From Cyclobacteriaceae bacterium (GTDB lineage Bacteria; Bacteroidota; Bacteroidia; Cytophagales; Cyclobacteriaceae), in contig JALHRJ010000007.1 in the NCBI GenBank assembly GCA_022841475.1, positions 1 to 33,809 on the forward strand: a stretch of DNA of 33,809 nt, in the 5' to 3' direction. Shown piece by piece: positions 26,401 through 33,809 of this stretch. Below the pieces are notes generated by a model, which was given only the letters and a program-made list of their open reading frames with translations, was not told where the DNA came from and ran no database searches. Positions within the stretch are counted from its first letter, which is position 1; each line of letters starts with the position of its first letter. The position numbers and the translations under genes were made by a program.

Positions 26401-26625
26401 AATGGATCCGTGTGGGATGTTGTCTTTACAAAGGATTCAAATTATCTGATTGCCTCTTGCAATAATGGTGAAGTTCGCATCTGGCCTACCGATCCAAGTT
26501 CGCTGGCCAAATTAGTATGTCCTAAAATGGAACGCAACATGACCCAGGAGGAATGGGATAGTTACGTGGGCAAGGACATTGGTTATGAATCTACCTGTGT
26601 AAGTCTTTTAATTAAGGATTTTTGA
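23419..26625 (+). CDS. nSTAND1 NTPase with transmembrane helix, coiled coil and WD40 propeller
   Basis: This 1068-aa protein opens with the nSTAND1 signature (NPFPGLRPF at 28-36, LFFGRE at 43-48), Walker A GYSGSGKSS (68-76, Lys74) and Walker B FFLIDQFEELF (166-176), plus the conserved NMRSDFIGECASFPGL region. A winged-helix-like segment with LSHESLMRIW follows, then a membrane helix (514-535), a coiled coil (about 540-660) and WD40-like blades, including GHTRFVNDIKF (from 803) and SGHKSGIADLEFSPDG (from 949), and a tail with RNMTQEEWDSYVG. The single helix places the ATPase in the cytoplasm and the propeller in the periplasm. STAND proteins are ligand-triggered switches. It is translationally linked to the next gene (TGATG). 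The stretch 25080-25510 is visibly more A/T-rich than its flanks. Confidence 0.88.
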   Translation: MLNYSVQAGELDDSSPDVLHPGERIGANPFPGLRPFTIEDSHLFFGREGQVDEILLKLYQHRAVTIMGYSGSGKSSLMYCGLIPVLYGGFMTDSGPHWKVIAVRPGNSPIENLSIAAVNFLLQEGRIAEEDKHIHKAIINSVLRSGSTGLVELAKYLQTSDGENVFFLIDQFEELFRYKESGSEDFTNESIAYVNLLLEAVAQRDVPAYVSLNMRSDFIGECASFPGLTQMINASNYLVPQMTRDQKRMAIEGPVAVGGGKISQRLVKRLLSDIGDNQDQLPILQHALMRTWDYWVANREEREPMDIRHYNAVGRIAQALSLHANEAFDELTNQEKEVAEVLFKSITEKNSDSLEMRRPAKVAEVASLAQVSEEKVIEVVEKFRKPGRSFLMPGMHVELKSDSVIELSHESLMRIWTRLSTWVDEEFESALMYKRVSDAAAMYQIGKTSLWRPPDLQLALNWQKKQQPTREWAQRYDIAFERAIVFLDTSRITYEAELKNQEMLQRRMLRRARVTNLILALLLLIATGFFVYGFFQQIEAERQRAAAEFAAEEAKVQRDEAVKQEGIAKDALEKVQLRERQLEQKNKELEERTEALRIAVTDATKQRNLAEFNANEAFIQRDSARIARDQATKNLDSAIVNYNNSLRLLMLSKAQSLAAKSEGIDDSQLAGLTAMQGYLYHTKYGGKQYDPYIFRGLYYSLAKLQGYNYNAVKVPGGLKNRMYALAVSSNSGTFYTTGNDGRIFKGDYLSQKVDPKSIFENKGIPNRDLALSIDEKYLINASDSSYIEIINMASPDKPQRVEGHTRFVNDIKFLPDNSGFITASADRTLRFTNQESGQSRKILTLPYDLKSIDISPDGKQLVGVSYGGKVITVDLTNYSYKEIWSDESTIKMGDSVKTIKVSNRVLSVAWHPTRPLIAFGVEVINEKQKVVRGTVKLFDLQTKKIKELSGHKSGIADLEFSPDGLLLASSGLDSKLQMWVVDHEEDLPIVMDNNNGSVWDVVFTKDSNYLIASCNNGEVRIWPTDPSSLAKLVCPKMERNMTQEEWDSYVGKDIGYESTCVSLLIKDF

Positions 26626-27746
26626 TGAAGAGCTTATTTTTTCTCATCATTCTTTTAAGCACTACTCCTTCCATTGCGCAGGATACGAACCGATCAACAG
26701 ATACAAATTGCGAACAGATTTTGATCCAGGCTGACGATGAGTTCAATGCTGGTCGTTTTTATGGAATACCTGCCTTGTTAAAACCTTGTCTTGATGGAGG
26801 TTTTTCGAATGAGCAGAAGGTAAGAGCTTATCTTATGCTCACTCAAGCGTATTTAATATTAGATGATCCTATAGCTGCCGATGATAGTTATCTGAAATTA
26901 CTCAAGGCCGATCCTGAATATGTAGCCAATACTGCCCGGGACCCAATTGATGTTTATTACCTCAGCAAAAAATTTACTGCGGTGCCTATTTTTACACCGC
27001 ATTTGCGAATGGGCTTAAACACCTCCTTGCCGAGAACTATCTATGAGATTTCAACGAGCGGGACCCCCATTGACTCAAAGAATATTCTTAAAGTAGGTTT
27101 TCAGGCAGGTATCGGTGTGGATTGGAATCTCGACAATCACTGGAGCATCTGTGCTGAGGTAAATTACTCGTATAAAGCATTTAAGCGTGAACGTTCGGGA
27201 TTGTTTGGTGCCGATGAACAAGTAATCTTGCACAAACAAAATTGGGCTGATGTACCTATGTATGTGAAGTACTCAGATGATTCGGGAAAAGTCAGACCAT
27301 TTGGGTATGCCGGCTTCGCTTTTAATTTTTTGTTTTCCGATCGGGGTCCCAATTGGTTATTGAAAAATAACTTTTCAGATGGTAGCGCAAAGGATTCTGA
27401 AGGACCTACCGAGATTCAAATTTCGAAAAGAAACTTTATCAACCGATCTCTGGTAATAGGCGGAGGTGTTAAATATAAAGTAGGCAAAGATTTTGTCTAT
27501 GTAGACTTACGATACATGGCCGGTCTCTCCAATCTGACTAACGTAGATAATAATTATTATTTGGAGGATGGTAGTTTTGATCCTTCAATCAATCGATATG
27601 CTGAAGTAAGTGACCTTTTCAGGCTGGATAATTTGTCTTTATCATTTGGGTATATCCATCCTATTTATAATCCCCGAAAAAAGACAAAACCCAAATTGAG
27701 TAATTTGTTTAAAAAAAAATCTGAAGTAAATAAAGGCAATCCATAA
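26625..27746 (+). CDS. Signal-peptide protein with TPR-like N-domain and outer-membrane beta-barrel
   Basis: This 373-aa protein has a signal peptide ending near TPSIAQ (about residue 19), a short helical repeat region (about 30-100, CEQILIQADDEFNAGRF and YLMLTQAYLILDDPIAADD) and then alternating amphipathic strands typical of an outer-membrane beta-barrel (PF13568-like): GFQAGIGVDWNL, ICAEVNYSYKAF, VRPFGYAGFAFNFLF, VIGGGVKYKVGKDFVYVDLRY and LSLSFGYIHP. The C-terminus is Lys-rich. The ATG overlaps the upstream stop as TGATG, so translation is coupled to the nSTAND1 gene. The TTG at 26622 is an alternative but unlikely start. It is a possible outer-membrane partner of the nSTAND1 protein (inference). 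Confidence 0.82.
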   Translation: MKSLFFLIILLSTTPSIAQDTNRSTDTNCEQILIQADDEFNAGRFYGIPALLKPCLDGGFSNEQKVRAYLMLTQAYLILDDPIAADDSYLKLLKADPEYVANTARDPIDVYYLSKKFTAVPIFTPHLRMGLNTSLPRTIYEISTSGTPIDSKNILKVGFQAGIGVDWNLDNHWSICAEVNYSYKAFKRERSGLFGADEQVILHKQNWADVPMYVKYSDDSGKVRPFGYAGFAFNFLFSDRGPNWLLKNNFSDGSAKDSEGPTEIQISKRNFINRSLVIGGGVKYKVGKDFVYVDLRYMAGLSNLTNVDNNYYLEDGSFDPSINRYAEVSDLFRLDNLSLSFGYIHPIYNPRKKTKPKLSNLFKKKSEVNKGNP

Positions 27747-27747
27747 G

Positions 27748-29067
27748 ATGCGGGTCAGTTCAATTTTGGTTGGTTTAATTGTTTTTGTTTGCGCCTGCGA
27801 TACGGAGAATAACTTTGCCATTCCCGATGAAAACTACTTTGTAAAATTTTATGGTGAAGAGGGCGACCAGGAGGGTGTAGACTTTATAGTCAATACCGAT
27901 GGATCGGTAGTGATGGTGGGAAACACATCTCGGCCGGGGGTACTGCAACAAATTTATATAGTGAAGGTAGATGCCAATGGTCAGGTATTGTGGCAACGAA
28001 GAATTGGGTTGCCCGATAAAAAGGATATCGCTAAGGATGTAGAACTTCATGCGGATGGGAGAATTGTGATTGCAGGGGAGACGGAGATGGGAGCAAATAA
28101 TCGTGATGTTTATATTAAAACACTGGCACAAGATGGATCCCCATTGGATAGCGCACGAGCAGGTCTTAAGTTGACCAATGGTTCGGATGCAGATGAAGTT
28201 GTTAAATCTATCTCTATGGTTGAACCGGCTGATGGGTATCCCGCAGGATTCATTGTATCAGGATCAACAACTTCTCCGAATGATAATCTAGATGGTTTGC
28301 ATATTAGGTTTACGGACTCTCCAATTTTAAGATTTGGAGACCCATGGAAAGAAATAACAGGTAATGGTAATACTGAAGATGTTATTGTGAAGATATTTCA
28401 GATTTCTGGGTATTCTCCAATCGGAGCAGCTGATAGATATTATTCATTTGGATATACAAATGCTAATGGTGGTAATAATTCTAATGATTTTAAGTATTGG
28501 ATAGTTCCGTTAGGCAAGGATGGTGAACCTTCTAATAATGGCACTGAATTGTTAGATGAAATTGGAAGTCAGATTGAGGATGAAATTTTAACATCTGTAA
28601 TTGAAAGTCCACTTCAATCAGGGTCAGGATTTATTCTTAGTGGTATAGCAAGACTTCCCACAGGTGAAAGTAGATCTTTTGTTGTAAAACTTACCAGACC
28701 TTTGAGTATCAATTTTCCAAAGCTGGATATTTTATCACAAACTTATCCAACTAATTTAGGAAACGATGTTAGTGGATTATTGACAGTGCAAAGCTCAACA
28801 AAGGAACAATTTTTCCTTCTTTCCAACGACAATCAATTTCAGGATCAAGGTTCCAACCTAGCTTTGACTTTGCTCAATAGAGATTTGACTAAACAATGGC
28901 CTGTTCCATTAATCTTCGGAGGTGTAGGCGATGACTTTGCTGGTTCAGTTGCGGAATTGCCAAATGGCAGAATCTTGATTGTTGGAACTATGACAGTGGG
29001 CGGCTTGAATGGCCAAAAGAAAATGGTACTCATGAAATTAAACCCCGAGGGTAAACTTACAGAATAG
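27748..29067 (+). CDS. Lipoprotein with beta-propeller-like repeats
   Basis: This 439-aa protein has a lipoprotein signal peptide: MRVSSILVGLIVFVCAC, with Cys17 the likely lipidated residue. The mature protein shows repeated blades of the form GSVVMVGNT...IYIVKVDANGQVLWQRRIG, DGRIVIAGETEMG...DVYIKTLAQDG and NGRILIVGTMTVGG...MVLMKLNPEG, a pattern of propeller-type proteins in Bacteroidetes. It begins 2 nt after the stop of the barrel gene, the third member of a tight operon. Its middle (about 28270-28870) is richer in A/T than either end. The role is unknown; it probably faces the outer membrane with the barrel protein. Confidence 0.75.
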   Translation: MRVSSILVGLIVFVCACDTENNFAIPDENYFVKFYGEEGDQEGVDFIVNTDGSVVMVGNTSRPGVLQQIYIVKVDANGQVLWQRRIGLPDKKDIAKDVELHADGRIVIAGETEMGANNRDVYIKTLAQDGSPLDSARAGLKLTNGSDADEVVKSISMVEPADGYPAGFIVSGSTTSPNDNLDGLHIRFTDSPILRFGDPWKEITGNGNTEDVIVKIFQISGYSPIGAADRYYSFGYTNANGGNNSNDFKYWIVPLGKDGEPSNNGTELLDEIGSQIEDEILTSVIESPLQSGSGFILSGIARLPTGESRSFVVKLTRPLSINFPKLDILSQTYPTNLGNDVSGLLTVQSSTKEQFFLLSNDNQFQDQGSNLALTLLNRDLTKQWPVPLIFGGVGDDFAGSVAELPNGRILIVGTMTVGGLNGQKKMVLMKLNPEGKLTE

Positions 29068-29301
29068 CGGTTTTTAAAGGAAAATGGTTACTTTTAAGCT
29101 GTCTATATTATATAGTTTCTGTTGTTGGCCAATAACCTCTTTTATGACGCTTATCTTTAATCTACAACTCCTCATATATAGTTCGTTGGGTTCTCTCGGT
29201 GTTTTTAGTCCATCAATTTTATTTTCCGATCGTTTTGAGTTGCAAAAAGCTGGTTCTCAACAAAGCTTAACCTTGCCGTATTGAAAATGCTTTTTGAAAC
29301 G

Positions 29302-32300
29302 ATGTTAAGTATAAAAACCTTAAGACTTTATCTAGTCTTTTTGCTATTGCTTTTATTCTGCATTACTGGGTTTTCACAGGTAGGCACTTTTACATCGAAT
29401 GTAGCTACAGGTAATTGGGATGCCCCTGGGAGTTGGACAGCTATTGGAAGTGATGTTGATGGCGTACCAGATGCCGATGATATAGTAATCATTCTTACGG
29501 GCCATAATATCTCTTTAAATGGTGCCCAAGCAGCAAGTTCAGTTACTATAAATTTTGGAGGTACGCTTACAGCAAACATGGGCGGGCTTACAGTGGGCGC
29601 GATGGTAGTTAACGGAACCTACGTTCATGCCATCGATGGAGGTATAATCCCGTCTGCTACATGGGCTGCCAATTCAAACTGCACTATTACGGGTGTAACA
29701 TCCACACCGCCCATTGGCCTTGCGCAAACATTTGGTAATCTAACCTGGAATTCTTCAGGTCAAACCACTAATATCTACTTACAATCCAATATTACGGTAC
29801 AAGGTAATTTATCAGTTTTAGATACGGGACTTCCTTTGGATCCCACCAATAGGGCACTCAGGATGTCAAATACTGCAACCGGATACACGATTAATGTTGG
29901 AGGTGATTTTATCATAACGAATAGCACGTTCAAAATGAACAATAGCACGGGCTCTTGTTCTATGAATATTGGAGGCGATTTTATCTTAAATAGTGGAAAC
30001 TTCACCATTGTTACGGGGCCTGCAAACTCTACGTTATCCGTTACCGGAAACGTTAATATCTTAGGAGGTACCTTATTAATGCAAGAGGATCCCAATGCAG
30101 GTGTAGTGGGTAATTTGAATGTTACAGGTGACTTTCTGCTTGCCGGTGGGGCTGCCATTACGCAAACTGGTGGAGGAGCCAGCGGTCAAATAGTTTTTAA
30201 CAGGGCAGGAACCCAAACCTTTACGTCAGGTGGAACAATCTCCAATACGATTAACGTAACCGTAAATAGTGGATCAACTTTACAAATGGGCGATGCTGCA
30301 TCCACAATCGGAGGTACCGGTACATTTCTGTTATCAGCAGGCGCAACGCTAGGCATACGATCAACCGCTGGAATTACTGCGGCAGGTGCTTCAGGACACA
30401 TTCAAACGACTACAAGAACTTACTCAACGGTTGCGAATTACACCTATAATGGAAGTGCAAACCAATCAGCAGGAGATGGTTTGCCTGCCACCGTTTCCAA
30501 CTTAACAATAGCCAATACAGGTGGAGGTGGCAACAATACGGTAACCCTTTCCAGCAATGTTGGAATAACGAATGCCTTGGTTATTAATTCGGGCGTACTG
30601 TCATTAGCGGCAAACAATATTACTACAGTCGGGTCAGTAAGCATGACCGGAACTTCAATAACAGGCACTGGTACGTTAACATTGGCTGGAGATGTAACTA
30701 CGAATGCGAGTGGAAATACGGCAGGGATTTCGGCACCAATTGCCTTGGGTGGGGCGAACAGAACTTTTACGATTGGAGAAGGCGGAGCCAACCCTGATTT
30801 ACAAATTTCATCGGCAATAAGTGGTGGTGTGGGCTTGATAAAAGCAGGTGCGGGACTACTTAACATGTTTGGTGGCAATTCCTATACCGGAGTCACAACA
30901 GTTAGTGCAGGAACTTTGCGACTTGGTTCACTTTCAGCACTTGGCACGACTGCATCGGGCACAGTAGTTTCAAGCGGGGCTGTTATTGATTTAAGCGGAC
31001 TTAACTATGTGGCTGCAGAAGCATTAACAATAAATGGCACTGGTATTTCCGGTGGTGGTGTATTAATTAATGGCTCTGGTTCAGCTGCTACATATGGAGG
31101 TCTTCTTACCTTAGGTAGTTCTAGTTCCGTAATTGCTAACAATGGAACGATTAATATTTCCAATGCGGGCACGATCACTGGTGCAGGGTTTGATTTAACT
31201 CTTGGCGGATCAACAGGCGGAACGATTTCCAGTATCATTGGTACAGGATCAGGACAAGTTATTAAAAATGGTTCGGGCACGTGGACCCTTGCCGGTTCAA
31301 ACACTTTTACTGGTGGAGTAACCATTGATGCAGGAACGCTTCGATTAGCTAATCCAAGTGCATTAAATTCAGGTTCACCGAATGCAATAACATTTGGATC
31401 GGGGAGTACAGGAATATTGCAACTAAATGGAAACAGTGTCACTGTCTCTGGATTAAATACAAATGCTGTAGTAGGTACCCCAGTGGTTGAAACCAATGCA
31501 GCTGGTATAGCCACTCTAACAATTAATACACCTGGTGCTAATACGTTTGCAGGCACTTTACAAAACGGTGGTGCGGGTACATTGGCAATAACTAAAAGTG
31601 GTGCCGGGTCATTGACTTTAAGTGGAAACAATACTTACAGCGGAATTACTACCTTATCCTCAGGAGCTCTTAATATCAACAGCAACACAGCGCTAGGCAC
31701 TGGTACTTTTGTAATTAATGGGGGATCCATTGATAACACCAGTGGTTCGTTCAAATCGCTTTCAAACAACAACCCTCAAAATTGGAATAGCGATTTCACA
31801 TTTTTGGGTACAGAAAGTCTAAATCTGGGAACCGGGAATGTTATTATAGGTGGTAATCGACAGGTAACTGTAAGTGCCAATACGCTGACTGTGGGTGGAG
31901 TTATTTCTGCAGCAGCACACAATATCACTAAAGCAGGTGCTGGTAATCTAAGTTTTGGAAGTAATGCAGTGACGATAAACGGACTTGCCATCAACGCAGG
32001 GACCTTAACATCTTCATCAGGGACGCTAACTCTTGCAGGAAGCTTTACAAGTTCCGGAACATTTAACAATAATAGCGGAACCGTTCATTACAATGGGGGA
32101 GCGCCTCAAACTGTTGCTTCTGTTACTTACAATAACCTCATCCTATCAGGGGCAGGTCAAAAAAATGGTGGTGGGGCTATTACAGTAAGTGGCAACCTTA
32201 CCAACTCTTCCATCTTTGATTTAGGAGCCAATACGCTTTCGGTCACGGGAACTATTGATAACACGGGTGGTAATATCCGGTTCACAGGACCTACCAACGG

Positions 32301-33809
32301 AATTGCTGTCAGCACGGGTACAGTAACATACTATGGTGCATCTCAAACTATCGCTACCGGCACGTATAACAATCTTGTAATCAATCAATCAGCAGGAGTG
32401 GCATCATTGGGTGGTGCCGTCACAGTTAATGGAATTCTTACGCTCACGAACGGAAATCTGAATCTGAATGGTTTTGATTTAACACTGGGTCCAGCCGCTA
32501 CAATTTCTGTTGCAGCCCCTTCAGCTACGAGAATGATCGTTGCAACAGGTGGAAATCAAGTTATCAAAACTTTTTCAGGCCTTGGTTCTTTTGTTTTTCC
32601 CATAGGAGACAATACAGGTACAGCTGAGTATTCACCAATCACTGTTAACATTACAGCTGGCAGCGGATTTCCATCTAACATCGGAATTTCCGTTGTTGAT
32701 GCGAAGCATCCAAACAATTCAAGTGCAACCAATTTCTTAACCCGCTATTGGGAAATCACGCAACCCGGAATTACCGGTTGCGTTGCTACTATTACGGGTA
32801 CTTATACGGCAGCGGATATCACAGGAACCGAGGCTAGTATTCATGCTGCTAATTTGCCCGGAGTCTTTAATCAGGCATCGAATCCATGGATTAAATTTTC
32901 TGCACTTGCGGGGAATACACTCACTGCAACGGGGGCAGGTCTTACACTCGGTCAGACAAATACATTTACGGGAATAACCGGTGCAGATCCGACTGCCACT
33001 ATTGTCGGGGGTGGAGTTTCCATTTGCAATGGAAGTTCTGTCAATTTAACCACCAACGTTACTGGCGATCCAGCATTTACCTATTCATGGAGTCCTGCTG
33101 CCGGATTAAGTGCAACGAATATTTCTAATCCAATAGCCACTCCAGTTGTCACAACCGTGTATACTGTTACCATCAGGGATGGAAATGGAATCGTTGATAC
33201 GGACAATACGACTATAACCGTAAATCCTGCAACTCCGGCTCCAACAATTGGAACAAGTGGAAGTGTTGTGTGTGATGGTATCAATCCAGACGTAACTCTT
33301 ACCAGTTCTGCAGCCCCTAACGGAGGGACGTATGTTTGGTATAAGGGTGGTGTTGCCACCGGTGATGTGGGAAGTTCATTAATTATCAATGATCCGGCAG
33401 GTAGCGGTTTGTATACGGTTGCAGTTATTGATGGTATTACATTTTGTTTGAGTCCGCAAAGTGTCGGAGAGTCAGTCACCATCAACGCTTTACCGTTAAC
33501 GACCCCGGTAGTAACACCAGCGACAACCACGATCTGCAGTGGCACAACAGTTACGGTGAATGTAGCGGGCAGCCAGGCTGGCATCAACTACGAATTATTT
33601 GATGGTGTTACCTCGCTGAGCAGCGCAGTGGCAGGCACGGGTGGAGCGATCAACCTGATCACGAGCGCACTTACCTCCAACACGACAATAACAGTAAGAG
33701 CTACGAATCCGACTACGAGTTGTACGACCTTACTGAGTGGCACAAGTGTAGTGACGGTGAATCCGATCCCGGTCACACCAACGATCAACCCTGCAGGACC
33801 CTTAACAGT
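29302..33809 (+). CDS. Giant beta-strand-repeat / Ig-like surface protein, 3' end outside window
   Basis: The frame is open from 29302 to the window edge: 1502 codons with no stop. A signal peptide (basic start, leucine-rich core, GFSQ cleavage) opens it; ATG at 29287 is an alternative. Then come G(N)WDAPGSW and many autotransporter-associated beta-strand repeats of the form GAGSLTLSGNNTYSGITTLS and GTWTLAGSNTFTGGVTI. From about 33000 the sequence turns into Ig/PKD-like modules (ICNGSSVNLTTN, FTYSWSPAAGLS, TTVYTVTI) and the proline/threonine repeat PVTPTINPAGP. Such proteins in Bacteroidetes are usually exported by the type IX system through a C-terminal domain that is not visible here. Probably an adhesin or a secreted matrix protein. 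Confidence 0.85.
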   Translation, partial: MLSIKTLRLYLVFLLLLLFCITGFSQVGTFTSNVATGNWDAPGSWTAIGSDVDGVPDADDIVIILTGHNISLNGAQAASSVTINFGGTLTANMGGLTVGAMVVNGTYVHAIDGGIIPSATWAANSNCTITGVTSTPPIGLAQTFGNLTWNSSGQTTNIYLQSNITVQGNLSVLDTGLPLDPTNRALRMSNTATGYTINVGGDFIITNSTFKMNNSTGSCSMNIGGDFILNSGNFTIVTGPANSTLSVTGNVNILGGTLLMQEDPNAGVVGNLNVTGDFLLAGGAAITQTGGGASGQIVFNRAGTQTFTSGGTISNTINVTVNSGSTLQMGDAASTIGGTGTFLLSAGATLGIRSTAGITAAGASGHIQTTTRTYSTVANYTYNGSANQSAGDGLPATVSNLTIANTGGGGNNTVTLSSNVGITNALVINSGVLSLAANNITTVGSVSMTGTSITGTGTLTLAGDVTTNASGNTAGISAPIALGGANRTFTIGEGGANPDLQISSAISGGVGLIKAGAGLLNMFGGNSYTGVTTVSAGTLRLGSLSALGTTASGTVVSSGAVIDLSGLNYVAAEALTINGTGISGGGVLINGSGSAATYGGLLTLGSSSSVIANNGTINISNAGTITGAGFDLTLGGSTGGTISSIIGTGSGQVIKNGSGTWTLAGSNTFTGGVTIDAGTLRLANPSALNSGSPNAITFGSGSTGILQLNGNSVTVSGLNTNAVVGTPVVETNAAGIATLTINTPGANTFAGTLQNGGAGTLAITKSGAGSLTLSGNNTYSGITTLSSGALNINSNTALGTGTFVINGGSIDNTSGSFKSLSNNNPQNWNSDFTFLGTESLNLGTGNVIIGGNRQVTVSANTLTVGGVISAAAHNITKAGAGNLSFGSNAVTINGLAINAGTLTSSSGTLTLAGSFTSSGTFNNNSGTVHYNGGAPQTVASVTYNNLILSGAGQKNGGGAITVSGNLTNSSIFDLGANTLSVTGTIDNTGGNIRFTGPTNGIAVSTGTVTYYGASQTIATGTYNNLVINQSAGVASLGGAVTVNGILTLTNGNLNLNGFDLTLGPAATISVAAPSATRMIVATGGNQVIKTFSGLGSFVFPIGDNTGTAEYSPITVNITAGSGFPSNIGISVVDAKHPNNSSATNFLTRYWEITQPGITGCVATITGTYTAADITGTEASIHAANLPGVFNQASNPWIKFSALAGNTLTATGAGLTLGQTNTFTGITGADPTATIVGGGVSICNGSSVNLTTNVTGDPAFTYSWSPAAGLSATNISNPIATPVVTTVYTVTIRDGNGIVDTDNTTITVNPATPAPTIGTSGSVVCDGINPDVTLTSSAAPNGGTYVWYKGGVATGDVGSSLIINDPAGSGLYTVAVIDGITFCLSPQSVGESVTINALPLTTPVVTPATTTICSGTTVTVNVAGSQAGINYELFDGVTSLSSAVAGTGGAINLITSALTSNTTITVRATNPTTSCTTLLSGTSVVTVNPIPVTPTINPAGPLT

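Noticed and set aside
29084..29284. 66-codon open frame between the lipoprotein and the giant surface protein
   Set aside because: Hydrophobic, A/T-rich, no signal-peptide design and no start signal; probably untranslated spacer, though a gene remnant cannot be excluded.
30800..32500. Repeated DNA in the giant gene as a possible CRISPR or satellite array
   Set aside because: Repeats are diverged, irregular in spacing and preserve the reading frame; they encode beta-strand repeats.
29328..33788. Chain of long minus-strand frames rich in Val, Pro and Ala
   Set aside because: These are the complement of a Gly/Thr/Asn-rich repeat gene that is open on the plus strand to the window edge.

Overview
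The window looks like chromosome from a member of the phylum Bacteroidetes, most likely the order Cytophagales. Signs of this are Bacteroidetes-type -7 promoter boxes (TAnnTTTG) ahead of several genes, a miaB / sigma-54 activator / lptE / secG / groESL neighbourhood, an OmpH/Skp-like protein, a Bacteroidetes-type lipoprotein and outer-membrane barrel pair, and a giant secreted beta-strand-repeat protein at the right edge. No rRNA, tRNA or CRISPR array was seen. The genus cannot be named from sequence alone.

Layout. (1) 1-2.5 kb: a GTP-type PEP carboxykinase, then a small DUF559/Vsr-like endonuclease gene enclosed by two inverted, G/C-rich, REP-like hairpins. (2) 2.5-6.0 kb, minus strand: two tandem membrane-anchored alpha/beta hydrolases leading into a long-chain acyl-CoA synthetase. 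(3) 6.1-9.5 kb, plus strand: a POT-like transporter and an OPT-family oligopeptide transporter. (4) 9.55-10.2 kb: a RelE/ParE-type toxin-antitoxin pair with direct repeats upstream. (5) 10.2-12.7 kb, minus strand: a TerB-like protein, then groES-groEL, with a cluster of TGTCA/GACA boxes upstream. (6) 12.9-13.6 kb: an unrecognised 238-aa protein. (7) 13.6-18.1 kb, minus strand: a compact five-gene operon, miaB - sigma-54 activator - lptE - TPR-like protein - secG. (8) 18.3-20.0 kb, plus strand: gamma carbonic anhydrase, an acidic unknown protein and an OmpH-like protein. (9) 20.1-29.1 kb, plus strand: a 1051-aa ATP/ADP-translocase-like/HEAT/cNMP-fold fusion, then a tightly packed trio (nSTAND1-TM-coiled coil-WD40 protein, TPR plus outer-membrane barrel protein, propeller-like lipoprotein). 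(10) 29.3 kb to the edge: a giant autotransporter-type beta-strand-repeat/Ig-like surface protein, cut by the window end.

Most genes are ordinary housekeeping or envelope functions: gluconeogenesis, fatty-acid activation, peptide uptake, protein folding, Sec export, LPS assembly and tRNA modification. The parts most likely to be undescribed are the 23.4-29.1 kb trio, which by predicted topology would link a cytoplasmic STAND ATPase through one inner-membrane helix to a periplasmic propeller and then to outer-membrane partners; the adjacent transporter-HEAT-cNMP fusion; and the endonuclease gene with REP-like ends. Several long open frames begin at TTG codons that lie on or upstream of promoter-like boxes. 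For those I chose the first sensible ATG and explain why in each entry.
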